Below, in pieces: positions 12,560 through 25,306 of a DNA stretch of 64,000 nucleotides. The notes under the pieces were generated by a model, which had not been told where the DNA came from, ran no database searches, and saw only the letters and a list, made by a program, of their open reading frames with translations. The stretch spans positions 1,054,001 through 1,118,000 of the forward strand of contig CAWUHX010000073.1 of NCBI GenBank assembly GCA_963922205.1, read 5' to 3'. Made by a program: the position numbers and the translations under genes. Each line of letters begins with the position of its first letter. The stretch's first letter is position 1. Source of the stretch: Romanomermis culicivorax (taxonomy: Eukaryota; Nematoda; Enoplea; Mermithida; Mermithidae).

Positions 12560-12990
12560 GCAGCATATTTTTATGAAATTTTTATCTAAATTTTCTATCT
12601 CTAACACCTCACAGGGTCGGTTGTTTGTTGTATCCGCTTTCCCTCTTATTATTCCCTCTTGGTAGAGAACAAGTTCTCCAACTTGGGAAGTCGTCTTACA
12701 TGCTTTCTTATCATACTGTAATTTTCACTCGGCCGCTGCTTTTTTATGACTTTTGTTGATACATTTGTACATGTTAAGGAGATGTTTCATCAACATGTAC
12801 TTGTACGTATCATAATTAATCTGGATAATAATTGGACGTGCAATTTCTTGACCGAGTTCAAATTTTGCTTTGTGACCGTATAATAGGCTATGTGGGGATT
12901 TTTTGTGGTTTTATAAGGTGTTACATGGTAGGTGAATAAGATTGGTTCCAAATAATGAGGCCAATCATCAGGGTGTATTATCGCAACTGA
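12560..12990 (-). pseudogene. Integrase C-terminal remnant of another LTR element
   Basis: The minus strand encodes HPDDWPHYLEPILFTYHVTP, then after a one-base frame change PHSLLYGHKAKFELG, and later VGELVLYQEG. This order is typical of the end of a Ty3/gypsy integrase core: tryptophan, a Y..H.TT-like block and an SPF.LLYG-like block, followed by the GELV..-type tail that precedes the SH3-like domain. It resembles the layout of the right-hand element ([24 protein letters not shown]) more than that of copies A-C. Stops and the frameshift show decay. No LTRs were found for it. Confidence 0.65.
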
Positions 12991-13538
12991 GGAGCATAAG
13001 CATTTTCAAATGCCTCTGGAAAAAACTGAGGAAAAAACTGTTCCTCAAATGTCTTCAAGAAAATGTTAATAATTGAAAAGTGGGAAAAATGGAAAATTTA
13101 GAAAAAAAAGAAAGGAAATAGTTTCCCCCCATCTGACACTGCTATCAATAATGCTGCAGAGATGTTATCATCTGTAATTCCCAGCCATGGTGACATGGAC
13201 TGTAAGACTTCACATGGCTGCATGCAGGTGAGCATGCAAGAAAAACTGTGTAAGAAAGATGCAAGCAAAAATGAATGTTAAAAAACGGAATGATCACTGC
13301 AAAAATTATTAATCACAGTGAGTCACAGCATCACAGATTGATAATGAGATCATGATGAATAAAATTATACATAATACATGCAACTAAAAAAAATGTAGCT
13401 GAACATAAGCATGCATGAAATAGAACACATTTCCAAACTTACCAACCGAGGTCTACGTCTCTACGCCTAGGGAATATATTATGACCAGGAATGGGGAGCC
13501 ATCCACCTGACCGCCATGCCAGGGTCTGCCCAGATGGC

Positions 13539-13703
13539 CTAATACTTACTTGGAGCAAAATCACATCTCCACCATTGCCATTTACATAACTCATTTTCTA
13601 AACAGCCCACAGCAAGCATATTCTCCAAACTGCCATAGTCATCCATATTGTCATTGTTCAATTGAGGATCCACATTGATGTCCATGTCCAGTTCTTCAAT
13701 CAT
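13539..13703 (-). other. Possible small exon or ORF of 54 aa
   Basis: A minus-strand ATG frame of 54 residues runs from 13,703 to 13,539. It is acidic at the start (IEELDMDINVD) and Trp/Cys-rich at the end (CKWQWWRC). The frame is preceded by CAG at the position of a splice acceptor (GGGGCAG/GTGAATG) and contains a strong donor-like GTAAGTATT at 13,549. A second minus-strand segment at about 13,446-13,513 is also bounded by CAG and GTAAGTTT. No family was recognised. It could be a host exon, a transposon exon or chance. Confidence 0.25.
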
Positions 13704-14237
13704 TCACCTGCCCCCTGATATGTAGGTAAATTATTATGTAGAAAAAAACCGTAGTATGTTGGATAAAATATTCCAACAATTTTAACACTAATGTTTCCTT
13801 AAGAAAATCTCTGAAATGAGGGAAATGTGATGTTTTTCATCATTTCCACTGATTCTCCTATCCTATAAAAAATAATCATTTTGAATGTTTATCCTAATGA
13901 TTCTAAATGCCAGAGTTTCCCAGATTTTTTAGTTTTTATACACTGACTTCTTATCCTCAGAAATTAACATTAGGATGACATTTATTTGTGCAAATAAGGA
14001 TTTGACTTCCTCATACACCGACTAGTGTGTGAATGTATGCATCAACCACACTGGGCCTGAGGGGAGAGGGACAGCGCCCCAAATGTGCCCAAAATAAGTG
14101 ACACTGATTAGTCAGGCCAGAGGGCACAAAATTGTGATCAGACACGATCAAACAGATAAAAATACAATACAAAGTGACAGCAAGTACAAAAACAATTTAC
14201 GTTATCAAAACGTGCACATTGATGTGAGGCACCTGAC

Positions 14238-17200
14238 ATGGCGGTCCTCCAGAAGACGGCCATGACCCTTGATGATGTGTCCGTGCGGTAGTACAGTGGT
14301 CTTTGGAGAAGGATGTTCCTATCCTTAGAGGCATGATGTTAGTGTTCACGCTGGTGGTGTGGCATTGTCATCACACTCCAAGTCCAGGTTGGGTTCTGTA
14401 GACCTCCAATGATGGGTGTGTACAGTGTGCACAGAGGTGTACAGTGTGCACAGAGGTTTTGTGGCTGATGTGGAGTGTATATCCTTCTGTGTGGCCTTAA
14501 GGTCCTTGGCTGAGTGGTAACATGGAAGTGGATTGACATGTACTACTTCTTGTTTATCCATCTCATCAATGATGGTGATGTTGGGATATTCAATGGCCAT
14601 GATACAATAGATGCCAGTGTAGACTGGTAGTGATTTGGGCATGGGACCACCTTTGCCAGGGGTGTGTAGTTCCAGTACCTGGCCCCCAAGTTGTATGCAA
14701 TGTCCCTGGCTTTGTGGTCCTAGGAAGGTGCGTAGGACTCTTGTGCTTGCTGTATCCGATTTTGTATTATGGTCAAGGCATTTGTGAAATGCTGTTTGAC
14801 CTTCATATAATATAAGGAAACATCTATGATATGGGTCGGAGAACTAAGGTCAGTGCAGCATCAAGCAGTTTGTCTGGTGTGCGGCCATAAATGAGCTTGA
14901 AGAGAGAATACCCTGTTGTCTCATTCTTGTTGATATTGACTGCAAACAGGGTGTACAAGAGATGTTCAGCCCAGTCCGAATGGTCATCTTGCACATACAT
15001 GGGAAGACATGGAAAGACTCCACTTCACCATTAGTCATGGGATGGTATGCCCTTGAGTGGATTTTCTTAGTGGAGCAGATGGTAGTGATTTCAGACATCA
15101 GTTAGGATGTGAAATCCGTTCCCCTGTCTGACTGGAGAGCTTTGGGGGCACCATGGTGACATACAACTTTGTTATGAAAAGATGAGCTGTAGTATGTGCC
15201 TTGATGTCTGGTTTGGCGAATGCCTCAACATACTTCCTAAAGTAATCAATGAAGACTACTATGAAGCAGTTGCCAGACTCCGTGAGGGTCATGTGACCCA
15301 TGCAGTCAACTCTTACCCTATGAAATGGACCAGTGATGCTGATGGGGTTGAGGGTGGCTGTGGTTTTCTGTCGAGCAGGTTTATTGTGTTGGTAAAGGTC
15401 ACACTGCTGACAGTAAGTGCTAATGTCCCTGCTCATGGTTTGCCAGTAGTACTGGTGGCTAATGAGCCTTGTAGTGGGTCTAGCACAGAAATGTCTCACT
15501 AAAACATCATCATGGCATGCCTGGATGATTTCTGTAATCATAGTATGAGGCACCACAATTTTATTGGTGGCCCAGTCCACTTCTGGAGGACTCCATCCAA
15601 TATGTGATACCCATCCATGTCATCAAATGAAGCATTTTGTTTCAGGCTTGTGATTATGCGGTTCAAATCCAGATCCCCTGACTGGAGTTGACTGACCTTC
15701 AGACGAACAGTAAGTCCCAATCCTCTGTCTGGAGTTGACCGATTCCAGGACTCCTTGGCCAGCTTGGGCCCGCAAGTATGGGATTCAGATTCAGATCCTC
15801 CAACTGAAGTTGACTGATCTTAGGATGAATGGGTACGTCTTGATCCTCCATTCGAAGTTGACTGATTCCAAGACTTTTCGGCCAGGTGGGATCCTCTGTT
15901 TGGAGTTGACTGATACCAGAGCTGGCCTGTGCTGATCATTAGCAGAACCCTTCCATGGCTGGATCATTAACTTGAACTCGGCCAGAGCAAGTCCCCATTG
16001 AGGGATCCTAGTGGAGGGATTCAGCACTGCTTTGACAGCTGTGTGGTCAGTCTGCACAATGACCTTATGTTGGAAGAGGTAGGGATGGAAATGATAGGTG
16101 AAATGGACCACAGCGAGAGTTTCCAACTCAGTGATTGAGTGGTTTTTCTCGCTGAGGTTGAACCACAGATCACGAAGGTGACTGGGTGGTCATGTCCATT
16201 TTCATCTAGTTGACTGAGGACAGCACCAATTCCTGAGATGCTTATGTCAATCTGCAAGATGAAGGATTTGGTGAAGTTTGGGTGTTGGAGTATTGGCGGA
16301 TGCATTAGAAGCTGTTTGAGCTGGTCAAACACATCCTGTTGAGTTTTTGACTACTGGAAAGGTATGTCTTTCCGAAGTAAGTGGGTCAAAGGTTCCCACA
16401 GCTGGGTACACTGTGGAATGAACTGCCTGTAGTAGGCCATGAGGCCAAGGAATGACTTGATGTCCTTAACAGTTTTGAGAGCAGGGAGGTTGACAATTGC
16501 CTCCAACTTGGAGTTATCTGACTCGAGACTCTCTTGGGAGATTGAGTAGTCAAGATATTCAACGTCAGGATGCAAGAAATCGCACTTTGGGAGCTAGAGC
16601 TTCATTCCGCTCTAGCGAAGTTGATCAAAGACTTTGGCCAGTCGTCTGAGTATCTGGTGGTGTGAGTTACCAAAAACCAGGATGTCATCGAGATAAGTGA
16701 GCACTGCTCTTCAATAGGTTCCTGAGTGGAGAATGTCCATGAGGTGTTGGAACATGCTGAGTGCATTACAGAGTCCAAAGGGGGTTAAACATGTGGAAGC
16801 CTACAGGGGTGTTGAAGGTAGTCTTTTCTTTGTCATTGTCAGCAATTGGAATTGAAAAGCAGACATTGGCTTGACCTAATGTGGTGAAATAAGTCATCTC
16901 TTTGAGTGTGTCAATAATGCCATCTATGCATTTCAAAGGGTAGACATCCTCCTTTGTAACCTGAGGCCACAAAAGTTGACACACATACAGCGGGAACCGT
17001 TCTTTTTGATGATGAGAATGGTGTTGGTTACCCAGGGTGATGTGCTGGGTTGGATGATACATTTGTCCCATAGTGCCTGGACCCCAAGCATGCTGAGGTC
17101 TTCTTCCTTTGGTGATGTCCAGTAGGGAAATCAGCAGACAGGTCAGGCATCACCAGTCTGGATCTCATGTTGGAGCAGATCTGTGGGGCCTGTGTCTTTC

Positions 17201-18040
17201 TCATCTGGGGCATGGAGGTCAGTATATTTGGTCAAAAGATCTAATAGCTGATTGCAATCAGCTATGGGAAGATGTTTGTCAATGATGGCATAATCCTCAA
17301 CCCATGCACAGTTGATGGCAGGGGTCACAGCAGGTTGTGCTGTCCGAAGACTATCATAGTGCATTTGTACTTCATGGATAGGGTTATCTGGTGAGGGTCG
17401 TGGTTGATGACGTGTAAAGGTATGGGACTATTGGTCACTGCGCTGACACAGCCAGCAAAATACATGTCTTGTCCTGGTTTGAGGAGCTTTGGGACAAAGG
17501 CAGCCTCTGGAGCCAGTCAGTAGGCAGCTGCGACAGACACAGAGGAATGTGTAAGTGGCCATGGCTCAAAGTCAGAAATTTTATCGAGTGGTAGAGCTCC
17601 TTGAGCTGTCGGAGGGTTGTTCAAGAGACCCTGACATGGGATCTTGTCGTCCTTGAGCTGCAGGAATGCAGGTTCCCAGTTCAACCAGAAGCAGTCACAG
17701 CGATCAAGAAAATTATACTGAGAATGAGTTCTGCTGAGCAGTTATCCCCGATTTGGCCTAAAATTTGTTGGGAAATGTCTGCCAATGTATGCTGCTTGAA
17801 GCAGCTAAATGGTAATGCCATTGACTAATGTGGGGCGATCTTCTGTCTGTGTTATGACCAGTTCAGGTAGCTGAAAAGCTATCTGATGGTCAATGAGAGA
17901 GGAAACTGCGACAAGTGGAGTTGCAAACATGTGATCCTTGACATGTACTTTGATGTGAGGTGTCCGCATGTCGAATGGGAGGCCTTCTGTTGCGACATGA
18001 CACTGTAAGGAGTGTGTTGGTGTAGGTCCCAATGATGTGT
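14238..18040 (-). mobile_element. Decayed Ty3/gypsy copy C (pol only)
   Basis: This third, minus-strand member of the family shown at 41,218-48,453 is co-linear from retropepsin (18,032) to the integrase tail (14,346). Its 3' LTR starts at 14,238 on the minus strand, where GGAGGACCGCC is followed by A and then TGTCAGGTGCC. The young element has GAAGGACCGCC, G and then TGTCACGTGCC at its own 3' LTR. The LTR itself soon becomes unalignable. No Gag, glycoprotein or 5' LTR is visible above 18,040, so the copy is 5'-truncated or too diverged. Confidence 0.8.
14346..18032 (-). pseudogene. Pol remnant of copy C (protease, RT, RNase H, integrase)
   Basis: In transcription order the open pieces are as follows. 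18,032-17,805 matches the second retropepsin (TPHIKV, LIDHQIAFQLPEL), with VSSLIDH in place of the expected [11 protein letters not shown]. 17,364-17,143 carries the linker block YTDLHAPDEKDTG. 17,071-16,351 carries RT, with an intact YLDDILVF near 16,700-16,680 (not in a long frame). 16,332-15,791 carries RNase H ([28 protein letters not shown]). 15,580-14,850 carries the zinc finger and integrase ([27 protein letters not shown]). 14,642-14,346 carries the tail (VVHVNPL). Multiple frameshifts and stops make it non-functional. Confidence 0.85.
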
Positions 18041-18049
18041 TCAGTGATT

Positions 18050-21000
18050 GTGCAGTATATCAGACACTGGGTGTCCTTTGTGCACTTTTTAAAAAAAAGA
18101 CCCAGAAGGTTTAGATCTGATGCATGTTGTGGCTCAGATCTAGTGCATGTTGCAGTTCTACAGGCTCATTAACCATTAGACGTGAGCAGAGGAGCTAGTT
18201 GGGTGTTGTATTGGTTCTGGTGGTTGTGCCATATTCTGTAGTGGAGAAGGGGCATCAAGTGTTCAAGTGTGATGAAGACTGATGGGCTTCATTTGTTTCA
18301 TCCATTTCAAATAGCAAAGATATGGACCCAGTTAGTGGTCTGAGTTAGTTCACCAGAGTAATGTATTATATTATTTGCACATCTTCATAGGGTCACATAT
18401 GGATGCATTTGTTTTCTGTTACTTCGATTGCTTTTAAGGAATAAAAACAAATATGTTTCAATATTAATGGCAGTCTTCTCATTTTCCAGGGTTAAGTTGA
18501 CTATATGGAGGCATATTGTAACACAGGGGGCAAGGTTTCTGCAGGTGTCTTCCAACTTCTTATTGCAAGCTAGATCACAATGTGGACTATAGGACAGTGG
18601 TCACAAAATTGTTTGATTGTGTAATGATTATTGTAGTGAATAATCAAAGTATGATTCACTCTGTATCCATGCAAATTTTAATGTACACTTGCTCACAAAA
18701 ACTAACCTTTAAATATTTAATTATCCAAGTTATTTCTTGATAAAAATTTTGATTTAATAATTTGGCAGTACAAACGCCTGTAGCTTTTCCTACTGGAAAA
18801 TCCCAAGCCTTTTTTATGCTGGAGTGACCTCACTTACCTCACTGTGTCAGACTTTCAAATATTTTCCCATTTATGTTTGGGATCTAAACATGGTTTATAG
18901 ATGTGAGGCTTATACATTGCTGCAAAACACAGGTTATCGTGATTTTTTATTTGAAGGATACAATGTCACTTTCCAAGAGCTTGATTTGTTTTAAGTATGG
19001 ACAAGCATTATGAATGCCTCAAAAAGGAAGGAAAAAAGTTTTTGAAACTAATAAAATTCAAACATATACACGAGTAAGCTTACTATTTCCTTGCAACAGA
19101 GTCTCAAGAATAATACAAAATCTACTGTCCCAACTATCAATTTGAATTTACTTCTCTCATGGCTGGATGCATTTGATGAACTACTGAGCATAGGGATGCT
19201 ACACACAATGCGGGGCATGCTGGAACTGAAAATCCTAATAAACCCATAATTTGGATGTTTTGGGGGCATCACCAAGCATCATTTGTAGATGATGCCAAAT
19301 CACACCCGTAGTTTATCCATAAGCCTCAAATTATGAATAAAACCCCCAAGGTTCTAGCTCTTAGCATTTTGGCTCTAGAATTAGGGATGCAAACTTGTGA
19401 GTCAAAGTATATAATAGGTTTTTGCTACTGCTGCAGGTATTCATTTAATAAACTCATTTCAAACTTAATCAGTTTTCTGAAAATTAAACTTTCGAAAATC
19501 CACCTAAACGTTGTATATATATTATTTCAGGCATTCCATCTGAAAGTTTGTAGAAAACGATTTAAATTACCAAACCATCAATAGAGAAAAAATGTTTGAA
19601 GGCCTAAAATCAAGTGTCTTGAGTTACCAAATTGTTATGAAGCTTTTGAAGGTCAGATTTTTCAAAAGCTTCATCCTTAGCATCAATGTGAACAGCCTTC
19701 ACAATGTATACTATGAGGCCGAGTTACAGCTCCTGAATCTCAATAGGTCAAAGGTCATATCCTTGTTTAGCAGAAGTCAATTTTTGATTATAGCCATACA
19801 AAAAGATATTAAAAGTGCTATTTATTTACTGTTGAACAACAAAGTCTGATTGTGCATTTTCTGATCATATATTGTGGAGTGCTGTTATGTCATTATGAGC
19901 TCACCTTCATGAATGAGCATGCCCATTGAACTTTGCGAACTCACTACTATCACAACACATCAATCATATGATGGTTTCAGGTTTTTCAATTTTATGTTGG
20001 TTAAAACCTATGCAGCTGGGGCTATTATGCTGAGTAGAATTGAAGCAGCAACAATCATTTGTCCAGAATTGACATTCAAAGCCTCAACTCAAAAGTTTTC
20101 ATTGCAACAAGTCATTCAGCAGATTATTATTGAAAGTTTGGGTTTCTGTGTTGAACACAGGCATGATCTGGTTCCTTGTTTTGCAGTTGATAATGCATGA
20201 TGGCCTTTCTTGAAATATAGGTAATGCTGCATGTAGTAAATTTAGTTAACTTTACATTATCCAATATTTACTTTTCTCAAAGGCATATAGTTGCTGTGTA
20301 GGTTTCAGGACAATCAAGATTTCTTATCTATATGCAGCAACCAATCAAAAAAGGCCAGTAAAAAAGTTTTCTAAATCTTCTATTTTGGGCTCTAAAATTT
20401 TGGATTCAATTCACTGCCTTTTTGCCAGGTCAATTTTCGTGAAACAAATGTGGAACCATGAAAAAAATGTTGCCTCCTCGACTGGATGACAAAAAAAAAA
20501 TTTTGGGTTCAAAGTTGGAATGGTGTATTCAAGGTCAAAACACCATTTTTTCTCAAAGGTTTTTTCCATGCACACTGTTCCTTTTTTCCCCTATTTTCCG
20601 CAATTAGTTTTTTCACTTAAAGTGTTTTTTAACGTTTTCAAACTGTCTGATGTTTCCTCATTAAAATTGAGGAAACAAATAGAAATTTTCGAGTTCGAAG
20701 TCTAGCGAAGAACTTGAAGCATTGTGAAAATTTTCCAGCAAGCTATCCAAGGGCATAATGACTTTGCATTACAAGAGAAATCGATGGTTAAATCTCCTAT
20801 GATGACAAATGAGAGCTCAAAAGAGATGTTAATCTTTCTGGCAGGAAGCACCAGAAAATGTTTCAGGTTATTGGCATTCCACAATGCAGGAAATCAATTT
20901 TCCATAAGTATATTTCAAGAATTAATTCAAATTTTCTGTTCAAATGTCGTAGTTTCTAGAATTTTACTTGTTGGAAAAAATTATAAATCAGTAATTTATT

Positions 21001-23274
21001 CATAAACTTTCATGAACTTGGCAGGAAAGATATGAGTCAGAAGAGTAGAAATTAGCAAAAACTACTCTAATGAAGCTTTTGAGCTGATTATATTTTAAGG
21101 AAAGAATACTCGCTTCAAAAAGTTTATAGAGTTCGCGTATTAATCTTTCTCAAAAAATATGTCAAGAAAAAAATGTGGATCTCTATTAAATATCAAGACA
21201 AAATAATGGAGATTACCATTTGAAACATGGAATAATACATTTAAGATGATGAAAACTATCAAACTGTTGAATCCTAAGTAGAAGTAGACATGCTGAAAGC
21301 AATGCCTCAGCTCCGTTAATAAAGAATAATGATTATTTAGATTATAACTGGCACCAGGCACGGAAAAATTTTGAGATTTGAACCTTCTAAAGTGCGCCAA
21401 AATTCATGTTTTCTGTATCCAATCTCCAAAATTTTCTTCCTCAAAAATTTTCTCCCCTTCCCAAATCCCCCTGTTTTAGGGAAAAAAATAATAGTGCACA
21501 TGACAATCTATTTCAAAATTCTTCTCCTCATTTTCCAGAGATGTTCTGCATTTTCAAAACCTTCATAATTTGGCCACCAATTTTTTCTGAGTTACACCCA
21601 AACATTCTGATATTTATGGAGTCAGTAACCTGCAAAAAATCATTGAAAAATTGGAAAAATTCTTGGTCAGGTCCTGAGCTTTTTTACACATGGCAACCAA
21701 ATTTTGGGCCATGCAACCAAGTTTGTCCTGCCCAGTTCTACTATGCGACTTGAAGTCTGACTGTCCTTCTGATTAGGTTACAGGGTTTCCTGTCAGCAGA
21801 TGCATTTTTATGCATTATAAAATGGGAAATACTGAAAATTTTCTGGTGCTTTATGCCAGATTACAAATCATTTATAATTTTTGTATTACTCTGGTGCATA
21901 TTTCAAAAATTTAATTCTTGCTTAGGCTTGCAGCTTTCAAGTATCAACATGTTATTAATAAATGTTTGATCTTGCATTATTTTGTAATGAATTTAATGAA
22001 AACCAAGTTTTTTCTCAGTTATTTTCCCAAAATCTTATGATTATGCTTTAGAAAAAGTTACTCTTCATAAGCATAGTCTTATGGATATCAAAAATGATTG
22101 CATTTCGAAGTTGTTGGAAATTCTTGCTAGTTGAAGAATTCATATTTGGGTTTGTTTGCATTTTGTTGATTTGCATCTCATCCAATAGCGAATTTTTTCT
22201 CATCCAGATAACCATTTTCAAAATATCTGCCCAGATATCTGATGCACATTATTAGTGAACAGTTATCAATTGATGAAAAATATATAGTTTTGGTCGAGAA
22301 TTTTCCTTTTGAGAACCCTTACCCTACAATTCTGGGTAATCAGTGATCCCAGCCCAACAAAGTTGGCTTCCCCCACTCCAAACCTCAGCTCACTGCTTTA
22401 TGTAATGCCTATAAATCATACATATAGTTGGTGGCATGGATACCTCAACTTGATGTACCCTTATACCCAAATGTTGGGACACTCAACTCGAAAAAATTTA
22501 GATGAAAATATCTTTTTCGGTCTTCTTGGTGAAAAATGTTGGAATTTTAGATTTGGTTGGGCATTTTTAGGACTTCCAACTTTCGGGGAAATTTGATACT
22601 CCACTACAGAAATTTAAGCTTCACCACCCCTTGAACCATGTACAAAATAATTTCAACTTCAACCCTGTAAAACCTGATGTTCTTAGCAGTGTTCATAGTG
22701 ACCAGGAAAGCGGAAAAAACCAGGAATCTTTACTTGAACCAGGGAAATTGAGAAAAAACTGGGAACTTCTCAAAAAATCTGAAATTTAATGAACATTTTA
22801 TCGTATTTTCACAATAACTTTTTTTTGCTTCTTCCTTCATATGACTTAGCTGGTTTTGTTTTCATTAATTTCATTTTGTGATTTCAAGCACCTTGTTTTT
22901 ACCTTCTAATGGTCATTTTTTGTTATTGAAATTTTTAGGATTCTGGAAAGTCAAAAAGCTTCCCATTTCTAAGCAAAATTTATTCCCCCTGATGCATTCA
23001 TGAAATCTGGGGCTGCTGGACCACTTTTCGAGACCGGTGGGTCAGTAATTTCCAAAACTTGAGGGGTGGGGTCTCTGAAGGAAAAAAATTCGATTTTCTC
23101 ACAATGAAGTCTGAAAAAACGTTCAAAAAATAGTAATTTCTGCCTAAAAAATTAGAAAAAATGTATTTATTGCATGGAGCACCAAGAAAATTGACGTTTT
23201 TGACCAGTTTTTGTTCAAAAATTGACATTTTTCAGTATTTTTCCAACCAAAAATATGGGAGCAACCACAGCTAC
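18050..23274. other. AT-rich stretch, no gene recognised
   Basis: About 5.2 kb contains only short open frames without recognisable domains. A segment near 22,695-22,775 has repeated CCAGGAA, GGGAAAT and CTGGGAAC motifs. These resemble the terminal sequences of the hAT element at 51,145-54,397, so it may be a remnant end of a related element. Confidence 0.45.
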
Positions 23275-24721
23275 TGTCACGTGCCGCTCAATTCTCCAAC
23301 GTCACGTGATCCTGATCATGCCCACATTTTGTTATTTCTTCATGTTTCGTTTATTACTCGATCATGTTTTTGTTATTTCATTTTTTACACATGCATTTTG
23401 CGTTCGTTTTTATATTTTTCATGCATTTCTATGTTTCGTTTTGTTGTATTTTTATTTCTTTACAAACGCGGGCTACAGTAGGCCCTTTAGCTAAAAACTT
23501 CCGCCAGTCGTGCTCCACGAGCACATGGCTATTTTTGGTGCGCTCACGCACCTCTTATCATCAAAAATTAGCGTCGTTTTGTTACGCAAAACGACTAGCT
23601 AAGAAGTTTTAGCTAAAGACGTTCATATGCTTAGCATAGGCACTGCAGCCGGCCTCAGTGCTAAATGCATGTGAATGAAAAAATGTCTATGTGCTCATAG
23701 GCATCTTCTGCATCGCGTCTAGCTGCAGAGGTTAGCTTGAGCGCCGAGAAACTCCGCCCAAGCTGCAGCTGTAGCCAAACATGTCCTTAAAAGGACATGT
23801 TTCTTTAGTTTTTCGCTCATTCTTGGGTTCAGCAAGCTTTCGTCCGGTTGTAACTCCGCGTCCGCCGCCCTTCGTCGAATTTGCATATTTTTATTGTACA
23901 CCCGTGCGTCCGCCGCCTTACTACCAATAAATTTGCATAAATTTACCCTTGTTCACTGCGTCCGCCGCTCCCCGCCTACAGTACCCCGCTGCCCATCAGT
24001 GCCAGGTGTCCGACCGCCCCGGCTCGTGAATTAAACGTTGGAGTTTCGCCTCCCGCTCGCTCCCGCTCGCCGCCGCTCGCCGCCGCTCGCCACTAGGACG
24101 TTTTGAGGGTCCTATCCCCGCTCCCAGTGCCAGAAGACCGAAAGCATCCAGGGACTTGCCGCCCGTTGCGTCGTAATCGCTTGAGAAACAGGACTAGGTG
24201 AGTCTTCTCAGGGGATTATTGTTATTTGTGGGTTATTTGTTGGGAAATCCTTCCTAAGTCAGTTTCCCAAGGTTTCCACAGATAAGTAGGGCCTCCACAT
24301 CTCAGGTTCGGGCTAAAAGGGGCTGTCTGGTTCATAATCGGGTCCCATAAATTAGGTCATTTTACGGGTGACCCTGTCCCCGCTCTCACTGAGTAGGACT
24401 CGGGGATTGTCGCACCTAGCCTGGCAGCGTTGTCCATTACCCTACAGCAAGACCCCAAGGACAACACAAGAGAACCAACTATAGACCTCCCTATAGCCAT
24501 CATTCGCCAGGTTAGGCCCCAACGCCAACTTGGGAAGCCTGGGGAAAATGCCAGTATCCATCAGGAGTCACAGCCTATTACTCACTGTAATAGGATCAAT
24601 CTGATATGGTTCACCATCAATGTGAGGTCTGAAACACGGTATTACCTGATGAGATACCCAAACCTCCCCAGCTCTCCCAAATTAAACATGTCATGCACGT
24701 GACATGGCGTAAAATGTGACA
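23275..24721 (+). repeat. 5' LTR of the young gypsy element
   Basis: The 1,447-bp repeat has TGTCAC...GTGACA ends. Internal features include a near-perfect palindrome at 23,777-23,802 (AAACATGTCCTT, two A, AAGGACATGTTT). There is an imperfect inverted repeat between TTTAGCTAAAAACTT near 23,487 and AAGTTTTAGCTAAA near 23,602, and a hairpin CGTCGTTTTG...CAAAACGAC near 23,571-23,594. Three copies of GCGTCCGCCGC, an AATAAA near 23,926 and a run of GCTCGCC repeats near 24,055-24,090 are also present. Promoter and polyadenylation signals must lie here, but the R boundaries cannot be set by eye. Confidence 0.95.
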
Positions 24722-24740
24722 TGGCGAGGCTGCACTCGCC
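24722..24740 (+). promoter_or_regulatory. Candidate primer-binding site, self-complementary
   Basis: The bases directly after the 5' LTR start with TGG, as expected for pairing with the CCA end of a tRNA. They continue as GGCGAGGCTGCACTCGCC, in which GGCGAG and CTCGCC are perfect complements around GCTGCA. I could not match the complement to a tRNA by memory. A hairpin-based or self-priming arrangement is possible but only inferred. Confidence 0.5.
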
Positions 24741-24765
24741 CTTAAGTGCAAAATTCTTCACCCTT

Positions 24766-25060
24766 GGGTCGAAACTACCCCCAGGTCGGGTCAACTCCCA
24801 TTTTAAGTCGGACAAGCCCCCTTAAAATTGGGCACTAGCCATCCAATAAGTCGGAGACCCCCCAGATTCGGGTTTACTGCCTAATGGGTCGGGAATGTCC
24901 CTTATTTCGGATTACCGCAACTGTAGGTCGGATACCTCCCCTCACGTCGCGTATTATTACTGTAAGTCGGAATTTTTCCCGTGCTGCCGAGAGTTATTAC
25001 TGTAGGTCGGGAATTTATCCCTGAACATCAGATTTAATTACTGTAAGATGGGATTTGCCC
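24766..25060 (+). repeat. Tandem array of about 40-bp units in the leader
   Basis: A core GTCGG (mostly in TGTAGGTCGG or TAAGTCGG) recurs at 24,785, 24,807, 24,850, 24,888, 24,927, 24,966 and 25,006, with a variant at 25,047. From 24,850 on the spacing is 38-41 bp. Units share the pattern TTACTGTAAGTCGGGAATTT..CCC. The array starts about 45 bp downstream of the primer-binding site. Three further short repeats (CAGAGTTGAGTTATTT and variants) follow at about 25,145-25,205. Confidence 0.8.
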
Positions 25061-25295
25061 TTACGAGTGATCTAAATGTGATCTATATGTGTAAATAATT
25101 ATCTCATGCGTGTGTATAATCCCCTATGAGTAATAAATTCCCCTGAGTCGAGTTATTTATCCCCAGAGTTGAGTTATTTGTCCCAGAGTTGAGTTATATA
25201 TCGAGTATTCTGTATTTCTCCTCTGATTCATTCTGTACATTCTGCATACTTAATCTGTGTTGTAAACTACCTTATCTGTTTTCTTTTCCCTTCTA

Positions 25296-25306
25296 CCCCC
25301 CCCCCC
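25296..25306 (+). repeat. C11 homopolymer
   Basis: Eleven consecutive C lie within a pyrimidine-rich tract in the leader. Confidence 0.95.

Noticed and set aside
18050..23274. Several 60-115 aa open frames
   Set aside because: They sit in AT-rich DNA, lack recognisable motifs and overlap on both strands, as expected by chance.
23719..23901. Open frames inside the LTR (also repeated at 49,416-49,598)
   Set aside because: They are short, repeated only because the LTR is repeated, and overlap hairpins and GC repeats. There are no domain signs.
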